NCBI GenBank assembly: GCA_017871115.1
Contig: JAFCIZ010000008.1
Span: 1 to 64,000 of the forward strand
Length of the DNA: 64,000 nucleotides
Source of the DNA: Cunninghamella blakesleeana
Lineage: Eukaryota > Mucoromycota > Mucoromycetes > Mucorales > Cunninghamellaceae
Direction of reading: 5' to 3'
The translations under genes and the position numbers were made by a program. Within the stretch, counting starts at the first letter, position 1, and every line of letters begins with the position of its first letter. Below the pieces are notes generated by a model that was given only the letters and a program-made list of their open reading frames with translations, was not told where the DNA came from and searched no databases. Below are positions 55,516-64,000 of this stretch, one piece after another.

Positions 55516-58425
55516 ATGGATCATGTAGCAAGAAATTTAAAGGTAACAAGCTAGTTAAAAAAGATTTAAATTTCTTTTTTACTCTTCGTATATTAAGCAA
55601 TTTTAAACCAGGAAATATAAAATAAAGCTATTGAATTACTAATTTCTTTTTTATACTGTTTTATTACTATTACTATTATTTAAATATAATATTTTACAAT
55701 ACACTTAGTATCCTTTTCTAATTAAATATACTTCGGCAACAACGCGTCATTTATGGACTTCAACTACTTTACGTAATGGTTTTCAAAGTAATCAGCAAAA
55801 TTTACTGGTAAATATATTTTTTTATGTCTTTTTTTAAAAAAAAATTGCTAAAAAATATATTTACTTTGATATATTTATAAAAATTAGTAATATATTGATA
55901 ATGATAACATTGTATAATAATGGAGTCGTATTATTAATACTAAAATATTAATATATATTTATTTACTTTTCTTATTATATTTCCCTTTAAAATATAAATA
56001 GAACAATAAAAAGCTTGTTAGATGGTTTACTGCACCTCCCAAGCCTAGTTGGAGATATTTATCAAGGCTTGAACATGACGCTAACGCTCATCCTAATGAT
56101 CCAAGGATCCAAGCTGCTCTTTATAAAGTATATATAATTTTATTTAAGAAAAAAATAAAAAAAATAAAAATAATCAAATAATTACATATGTAAAATAATT
56201 AACTCCTTTTTTTTTTTTTTTCTCAATAATACATATTTATGCATAAAAGGAACTTCGATTAGCCAAAAGGCCTCAAGACGTTATCTCTCGCTTTGAAAAT
56301 ACAAGATGTAGGCATGATGAAGAAAGTTATAGACAGTACGTTGCTGCATTGGTTGAAACAGGTCAAGAAAATAAAGTTATACCCGAATTATTAAAATTCA
56401 TTGAAGGTAAATCAAATTTTTAACATATGATTTTTTTTTTTATTTATTTTTAATATTGTATATTTAAGGAAAAGAAAAAAAAAATGGAAAATGAAAATAT
56501 GTATTTACATATATATATATATATATATACAACATCTAATATACTATTTCTTTTTTTTATTTATTTTACTTCATTTAGGAAAAGGGTCTGGTGAAATTGC
56601 AGGTTCAAATAAGGCTGATCCAATTTATGTGGTTGTTGAAGAAGGTAAATTCAATATATATAATAATAATGATTGTAAATTATCATTATAATAAGGCTTA
56701 TAATAATTTCATTTATTATTTCTTTTTTTAAATATAACTAGCACGAGGGTTTATGTTCTGGAAAGCTTTACGGTGGATTGGTGTGACATTTACATATACA
56801 TTTTGCTTTTTAACGGTATTATCACTTGCTATGGAAAATTCAGGATTATTAAAAACATCAACATCAGTACAGTCAGAATATGAACCATCTCAACAACAAA
56901 TCGTGAAATTTGAAGATGTACAAGGATGTGATGAAGCAAAGGATGAACTTGAAGAATTAGTAGAATTTTTAAAAAATCCACATCGATATACTGAACTTGG
57001 CGGCAAATTACCTAAAGGTATACTGTTAACTGGTCCCCCTGGGACAGGAAAGACATTGTTAGCAAGAGCCGTAGCCGGGGAAGCCGAAGTGCCCTTTTTT
57101 TTCATGTCTGGTAGTGAATTTGATGAAATGTATGTTGGAGTTGGCGCAAGACGTATACGTGAATTATTTGCAGCTGCTAGAAAGAAGGCTCCTAGCATCG
57201 TTTTTATTGATGAATTAGATGCTATTGGTGCAAAAAGAAATCCCAAAGATTCGACTTATATGAAACAAACTTTAAATCAATTACTAGTGGACTTGGATGG
57301 CTTTTCACAAACAGAAGGTGTAATTTTTATTGCAGCAACAAATTTTCCAGAATTATTAGATAAAGCATTGGTCCGTCCTGGTCGATTTGATAGAACAGTC
57401 AATGTCCCTTTACCTGATGTCCGTGGACGGATTCAGATTCTAAAACATCATATGAAAAAAATCACCATTGCACCGGATGTAGATGTGGAATCTATTTCAA
57501 GAGGAACAGCTGGATTTAGTGGTGCTGATTTAGCTAATCTTGTCAACCAAGCTGCCATCCAAGCAAGTAGAGAAGGTAGTCGCCAAGTCACTTTAAAACA
57601 TATGGAATTTGCTAAAGATAAAATTATCATGGGCGCGGAAAGAAAAAGTGCAATTATTACGGATGAAAGTAAATTATTAACAGCTTATCATGAAGGTGGA
57701 CATGCTTTGGTAGCTTATTTTACACCTGGTGCCATGCCATTACATAAAGCAACCATTATGCCTCGTGGTCAATCCTTAGGTATGACAGTACAATTACCTG
57801 AGATGGATAAGGTAAAGAAATAAAAATATAATAATTTTATTTTTATATTATACCCACATTTATTTATTAACAATATTTATTTTTATTGTTATTCTTCTTT
57901 TCTTATTATAGGATTCATATACTAAAAAAGAATATATAGCTCAAATAGATGTTAGTATGGGTGGTCGTGTAGCGGAAGAAATGATTTTTGGAACAGATAA
58001 TGTCACCAGTGGAGCACATAGTGATATAGTCAAAGCAACAGAAGTGGCAAAACGAATGTAAAAACTATTATTCTAAAAAATAATAATAATAAATTGATTG
58101 ATATATTTATTTATTTATTGCTTTCATCTATAACATACATATATATATACGTAGGGTAAGGCATTTTGGTATGAGTGAGAAAATTGGTCCCGTGGATTAT
58201 CAAGATGAAGATATGCAATTACTTAGTACGGAAACTAAATTGCTGATTGAAAATGAAATAAAGGAACTAGTAAAAGGATCAGAAGACAGAGCAAAAAAAA
58301 TCCTCAGCACCCATAGAGACGAATTGGATCGATTAGCAAGAGCTTTAGTGGAGTACGAGACGTTAACAGCTCAAGAAATTAAAGATGTTTTAGCAAATAA
58401 ACCCATCCGACTGAATTCAGCATGA
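55516..58425 (+). CDS. YME1: Mitochondrial i-AAA protease Yme1 (FtsH family)
   Basis: Eight exons encode about 680 aa. Small 5' exons give a presequence-like N-terminus and a helical domain ([39 protein letters not shown]). One transmembrane segment follows ([20 protein letters not shown]). The AAA+ module has Walker A GPPGTGKT, the pore motif [14 protein letters not shown], Walker [15 protein letters not shown] and the Arg finger RPGRFDR. The metalloprotease site HEGGH lies in [15 protein letters not shown], and the third zinc ligand is the Asp in [18 protein letters not shown]. One membrane span is the i-AAA layout, with the active site facing the intermembrane space. It removes damaged inner-membrane and intermembrane-space proteins. 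The gene is complete and lies directly downstream of Atm1. Confidence 0.95.
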
Positions 58426-60142
58426 AGATTTTATTTAAAAAATGACAAAAATAAAAAATAAAATAGACACACTTCATATTTATATATATACATACTTGAA
58501 AAATTTTTAAAAAAATTATTTACACATACTGTTTATTTTTTCTTTTTTTATTTATCTGATTGTAATTTATTAATTTCAAATAAAAAATTCTTTTGAATAA
58601 ATATTCTATTCTTTTTTTTTAAAAAAAAAAAGAAAAAAGAAAAATGGCTCTTTTTATAAATCCATGGTATTTAGTTTGTTAGACAACAATCGGGATCAAA
58701 TCAGTAATAAAAAGCGGAGATAAATTTATAAAATAGTGAAAAACTGTAAACTGGAACTAGACTAGCAAATGAAAAAGGGTATATTTATATTTGTTGTCCG
58801 AATAAACATCGATGGCAATAACAAGAATAAAAAAAAAGGTGGGATGAGGCTAACAATATTTAAAAGAAAAGAAATATGTTTAATTTTTTATATAAAAAAG
58901 AATTATTTGATATAACATCAGTCTCATCATCATTGGAAAATACCTCCAAAAGACATTTGTTTATAGCGCTTTTTTTTTTTTGATGAGAGGTTTCGAGAAA
59001 CTTTTTAAGGTAACACAAAATTGAAGAATAAAGTTTTGGATATAAATGTTAATACATAGTACGAATATTATATCACTTACGTATTTCCTTCAATTATAAT
59101 AAATCACTCTCCCACTCCCTTTATACTTTTGCTTCATCATTGAATTACATGATGAAACGACACGAATTATTCGAAAAATCTAAAATCAAAAGTAAAAATT
59201 AAAAACCAAGAATCAAAAACGAATAAATAATAGAAAATTGAAGGAAACTTTAGCTTTAGTGGAGATTTGCTCCATAAACCAATCAAACAAGTATCCTTTA
59301 TTGGAGATTATAAATAGTACTTTTTTGTATTTTTTTTATGTAATTGAAAAAAAGAGAGAGAGCGAGAGTAAGAGAAAGTAAGAAATAGTCTTGTTTAATG
59401 ATATATGATTATCATTTTAATAAACTATACAATTTTTTAAATAATTTCTTTTACGTATATTAACAAAAGTATGAAATAGGTGATATCAGGGTCTTTTTTT
59501 TTTTCAAACTCATGAGAGATCTCGTGATATTTTTTTGGCTTTTTTCAAATTCCAAAAAACTTAATTCATCAATTGAGTTTGAAAACATTCAAAAATGTTT
59601 GGTGAAGTTTAAACGAGATCATCTACAATTTTATTAACTATTGGACTTATATGTCAATATAAGTTTATGTTTATAATTATTATTATTATTATTAATAGTA
59701 ATAAAAAATAATACTTTTATAAATATGGAAATTAATGTAAGAATACTTTTTTGAAAATATTAATATATATATATATTTAAAGAAGAAGAAGAAAAAGAAA
59801 CTAAACTAAAATAAATCTATTGTTACTTATTTTGATGATATAATATAAAAAAGTGATGATATCTATTACATTATTGTTGGACAAAATATATAGAAAAATA
59901 AAAGAATAATGATCAAGTAATACTATTGGCCATTAGTGCCGGTCGGATTTTAAAAAAAATGAATAAATTTTTTTATTCTACCTATTCTATTTTTTTTTTC
60001 TCTTTCTTTCACATTTTTAACCTTTTTTCTTATATATAATTATACCAACCATTTTACTTTTTTGACTCATTTAAATCAAAATAATAAACAAATATTAATT
60101 AATAAAGATATTGTTTGTTTTTTATATTTTTGATTTAAATCG
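58426..60142. other. 1.7-kb intergenic region
   Basis: AT-rich DNA before the P5 ATPase. It contains a T10A11 run near 58611-58631, a GA-rich stretch near 59350-59385 and short A/T microsatellites. I see no coding exon, RNA gene or transposon end. Confidence 0.6.
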
Positions 60143-63100
60143 ATGAAGGTCAATTTATTCATATATACTCTAGTAGTATTATGTCTCTTTTTACAAAAGT
60201 ATAATGCTCTACCTATTTTTGAAGTTCGTAAGTTTATATTAATATTATTACTTTATTCTTATCTTTTCTTTATATATATATATATAAGCTTTATTTTTAT
60301 TATTACTATTTATATATAATTGATTCAGTATGATTATTTATTAAACGTATTCTTTTTTTTTTTTTTTCATATTTTATTTTATAATTATTTAGCTAATGAA
60401 TATGATTTACAAGGTCAAAAATGTCCATTAAAACCTCAAGATAATACACCTTGTCCATTATTATGTGTAACCAATCATCAATTATGTCCTTCTTCACTTG
60501 CACCTACTTGTCCTACTGGTCAGCAATTTTGTGGCGATGGTACCTGTCAAACTTCATGTGAAGGTATAGAAAATGCTTGTACTTGTGGAGATGCTTCTAT
60601 CACTAACTATGTACCTTGTGCTGCCGGTCAGCTTGTGAATATCACTCACTTTGATCCCCGTAATTTGGAAGTTCAAACACAACAAGAATGTGCTAAAGCT
60701 ATTCAACTTACTAGCTACGGTGCTTATCCTGATTACAATCAACCTTCTGTTTTTGTCACCTGCCCTGTAGTATTACCTTATTTTACATGGCGTGAACCTA
60801 TGTGGATTGCTGTTTGGGTCTATACTTGTGTTCAAACTTTTATTTTAATTGCTTGGCACCTTTATAAAACAGGCCGTGAATATGCTTTCCAACGCGAAAT
60901 GGCTCTTTTGAAATCACCATCATTATCAAACCATAGCAACTCTCATTTATCAAACAAGGCAATGAAAGATGGTACCTCTTCAGCAGCAGACGAATCCACT
61001 ACTAATTCAATTAATGAAAAAATCGGGCTTGCAATGGATTCCTCAAATGAAAAAGAAAAGAAAAGCAATAATAAAGAACTTACTGACGATGTTTCAAGTG
61101 AAGCAGCTTCCCTTAAAGATTCTGAAAGATTACGTTTTAGAGGCTTCAAAAATGATTACTTTGGTTTATTCACCTTTGGTTCTGTCATAGTGACATCTCT
61201 CTTATTTGTTGTCTTTTTGGCTTGTATTGTTAGTGATAATTATGGTAATTTAGGTGGTGCTGAATTAGCTATCTTTTTAACTGGTGACCTTTCTTCTCAA
61301 ATTTACTGTGTAGTTTGGCATATATCCGGTGCTTGGTTTGCTACTATTCTTATTACTCAACAAAGATTAAGAAACTACTTCCGTATTGAATCTTATGCTC
61401 ATAAATGTCCCCACATTCAAATTGAACGTAAACAAGATCCTCTTATCTTTTTAGATGATGGTAGTAAATGGTTAGCTAAGCTTAGACATTGGGAAAGCAT
61501 ATTCATTGAACGATTTGGGTAATTCACTTTTCATATCATTAGTTAAAAAATGGCATTTATAATCAATTATTCTTTTTTTTTTTTTTTTACTCACTACTCT
61601 TTTACTATTTTTTTTTTTTTTTTTTTTTTACAACTCAATTTTTTATAGATGGAATATCACTATTAAAACAACTGATGTACATAAAACAACAAGTAATGTC
61701 AGATACTTTGAATATCAATGTATGCGATATGTTTATAATGCTCAAAAAACCAAATTTGAACCCTATGAATTTGACCTTGGCAATACACATCAAGAATTAC
61801 AGAGCTGGTCAAAAGGTGTTTCTTCTGAAGAAGCCTTCCAACGTTTAGAACTTCTTGGTCCTAATTTAATTCGTGTAGAAGTACCTAGTATCCTTCGTGC
61901 TATTATTCAAGAATTCTCTTCATTATTATACTTGTATCAAATGTGGTGTATGTGGGTTTGGTATTTCTTCAAGTATTATCAAATGGGTCTTGTTCAAACA
62001 TGTATCATTCTTTTATCTGCTTTTATTCGTGTCTTTTTACGTTTACGTGGTGAATATCATATTAGAGATATGGCTGAACAAAAAGCAAACGTACGAATTT
62101 TCCGTGATGGAGAATGGTTAGAAAATGTATGCAGTAGTGATATTATTCCTGGTGACATCTTCCAAGTAGAAGAAAACAGTCTTGTTCCTTGTGATGCTGT
62201 AATTTTGAATGGCGAGATTGTTGTCAATGAATCTTCTTTAACTGGTGAAGCCATGCCAATTCGTAAATTTGCTATTCCTCATGATCATAATATATACGAG
62301 CCTATGGGGTCAGGAAAAAACAATACCTTGTTTGCTGGTACTATAGTTGCCCAAATTAACCTTTTAGATAATTCTGCTGCTGCTGAAGATGGTGATAATG
62401 AAAAGAAAGATATCAAGAAGACAAATGCCTCTCGTGCTTATGCTTTAGCTTTAAAAACAGGTATTACTACCGAAAAGGGTACTTTGATTCACAAGATTTT
62501 ATTCCCTTCTCCTGTTAGTTTTATCTTTAATGAACATATTAAAGTAGCTATTGGTGTACTTTTAATTTGGGGATTGATTGCCTTTGCATTATCTATTTAT
62601 CTTATGGGCCGTGGTAATATTACTAGTTGGTATTATGGTATTTTCGTCATGTCACAAATCTTTTCTCCTTTATTACCTGCTGCTTTTACTATCAACCAAA
62701 GTGTATGTGCTGCTCGACTTCGTAAAAAGCAAATCTTATGTATTGATTTACCCCGTATTAATTTATCTGGTAAAGTACGTATCTTTTGTTTTGATAAAAC
62801 TGGTACATTGACAGAAGAAGGTCTTGAGTTCTTTGGTGGTGTTAGTAATTTGAAAGGTTTTGAAAAATATGGTGAACGTATTGATGATCCTTTAACTATT
62901 GAACCTACACTTGCTATGGGTATCGCTACTTGTCATGCTGTTACAAAAATTAAAGATCAATTTATTGGTAAGTACCTTATTTTTTAAAATAATAATAATA
63001 ATGAAAAATAAAAAATAAAAAATTGAAATAAAAATAATAATAAAAGTAATAATAATAAATTCTAATTATTATTCTTATTTTTCTCTTTTAAAATATTCTT

Positions 63101-64000
63101 TTTTTTAAAAAAAAAAAAATAGGTAATCCTGTTGATTTAAATTCATTCCTTAGTATGAAATGGGAATTATTACCTTCAAATGATGCTAATTATTTAGATA
63201 CTTTACGTGCACCTTCAGCTGATCCTAACAATAAAAATGATCTCGTACATGTTATTAGACGTTTTGAATTCGTTCATGCCCGCGCTTCTCAATCTGTTGC
63301 CGTCCTTGATCCTAAGACCAAACATGTTCATGTCTTTTTGAAAGGTTCTTTTGAAAAAGTAAAAACTTTAAGTACAAAGGAATCTATTCCTGATGATTAT
63401 GATAAAACTGCTGCTATGTACGCTAAAGAAGGTTGCTATGTGCTCTCTATGGCTCATCGTGATTTAGGTGTACTTGGTGAAGATATTCAAATGGAAGATA
63501 TTAAGTCAATGACTCGTGATGATTTAGAAAAAGGATGCGGTTTTATTGGTTTTGTGTTATTCCGCAATATGTTAAAACCTGATACTCAACAAGCTATTAC
63601 TGAATTAAAAGAAGGTGATACACGTGTAGTGATGATTACTGGTGATACAGCTCTTACCGGTATTTTTATTGCTCGTCAATGTGGTATGATTGCCCCTCAT
63701 CAAAAAGTAATTCTTGGTGATTTAGTAGCTGGCAATATGGTATGGCATGATGTGGATACAAATGAATATGTAGATGTAGACAGTATTTTATCTCAAGATC
63801 ATCGCGAAGAACATGAAAAACAAGTAGAATTAGCATTAACAGGTCGTGGATTTGAATGGCTATGTGCACAAGGTAATATGCGCCAATATCTCTTACATAC
63901 ACGTGTGTTTGCTCGTATGACTCCTGGTGATAAAGTACAATGTGTTCAATTACATATGGAAAAAGGTGTAACAGCTATGTGTGGTGATGGTGGTAATGAT
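60143..64000 (+). CDS. P5-type ATPase (P5B/ATP13A2-Ypk9-like) with Cys-rich N-terminus, truncated by window
   Basis: Four visible exons: 60143-60227, 60393-61518, 61649-62967 and 63123 to the window end, all in phase. It starts with a signal peptide (LFIYTLVVLCLFLQ) and a Cys-rich segment (at least 13 Cys in about 120 residues). A membrane helix, a charged 100-residue loop and two more helices follow, before P5 text such as RYFEYQCMRYVYN. The actuator motif is LTGEAMP (usually TGES). The phosphorylated Asp is in FCFDKTGTLTEEG, with MITGDTALTG and GDGGND at the end. The M4 motif, PPALP in P5B pumps, reads SPLLP. P5B pumps move polyamines or heavy metals out of vacuoles/lysosomes; here the substrate is uncertain. 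The remaining C-terminus lies outside the window. Confidence 0.92.

Noticed and set aside
1..64000. tRNA, rRNA or CRISPR features
   Set aside because: No cloverleaf with A/B boxes, no rRNA-like sequence and no spaced direct-repeat array were recognised by eye on either strand; CRISPR is not expected in a fungal nucleus.

Overview
This window is the end of a nuclear chromosome from a fungus, most likely an early-diverging one (Mucoromycota-like; inferred from gene content, not proven). It opens with (CCCTAA)n telomere repeats. The DNA is very AT-rich, and the genes carry many short GT-AG introns and encode standard fungal/opisthokont proteins such as Atm1, a Yme1-type i-AAA protease, RPC82, epsilon-COP, Vps20/CHMP6, LMBD2, PTPS and eL19. 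Mitochondrial Atm1 and i-AAA protease genes argue against anaerobic gut fungi and microsporidia.

Positions 1-13,366 are a subtelomeric transposon block. It holds the telomere, a T-rich subtelomere, a Tc1/mariner element with a broken transposase (604-2263), and two 1680-bp copies of a second Tc1/mariner family facing each other (2650-4329 and 4666-6345). The two copies encode identical intact 339-aa transposases. The block ends with a complete 6230-bp Ty3/gypsy chromovirus (7132-13361) that has 554-bp LTRs with no difference I could find, a CCGGT target duplication, one 1606-aa Gag-Pol frame and a C-terminal chromodomain. Its sequence suggests Tf1-like self-priming and a second, internal polypurine tract.

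From 13.4 kb on, the content switches at once to single-copy host genes. Minus strand: secreted subtilisin, GCVT, Gyp5/EVI5-like TBC RabGAP, TIGAR-like phosphatase, a secreted type-2-like cystatin, LMBD2, an EXPERA (TMEM97-like) protein, an importin-alpha/TMCO6-like ARM protein, RPC82, epsilon-COP and a microsomal-type epoxide hydrolase. Plus strand: HMG-box protein, an MDR oxidoreductase, thymine-DNA glycosylase, Vps20/CHMP6, an alpha/beta hydrolase, PTPS, eL19, Atm1, the i-AAA protease, and a P5-type ATPase cut by the window end. The genes are ordinary housekeeping neighbours and do not form an evident pathway cluster; Atm1 and the i-AAA protease are adjacent and both act in the mitochondrial inner membrane.

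I did not find a new multi-gene system. The most unusual items are the retroelement's priming and polypurine signals, the mosaic terminal repeats of the mariner pair, the fungal cystatin, the P5 ATPase with a secreted-type Cys-rich N-terminus and altered M4 motif, and the eL19 start codon split by an intron. No tRNA, rRNA or CRISPR was recognised. Exon borders were read by eye from GT/AG sites and reading frame.
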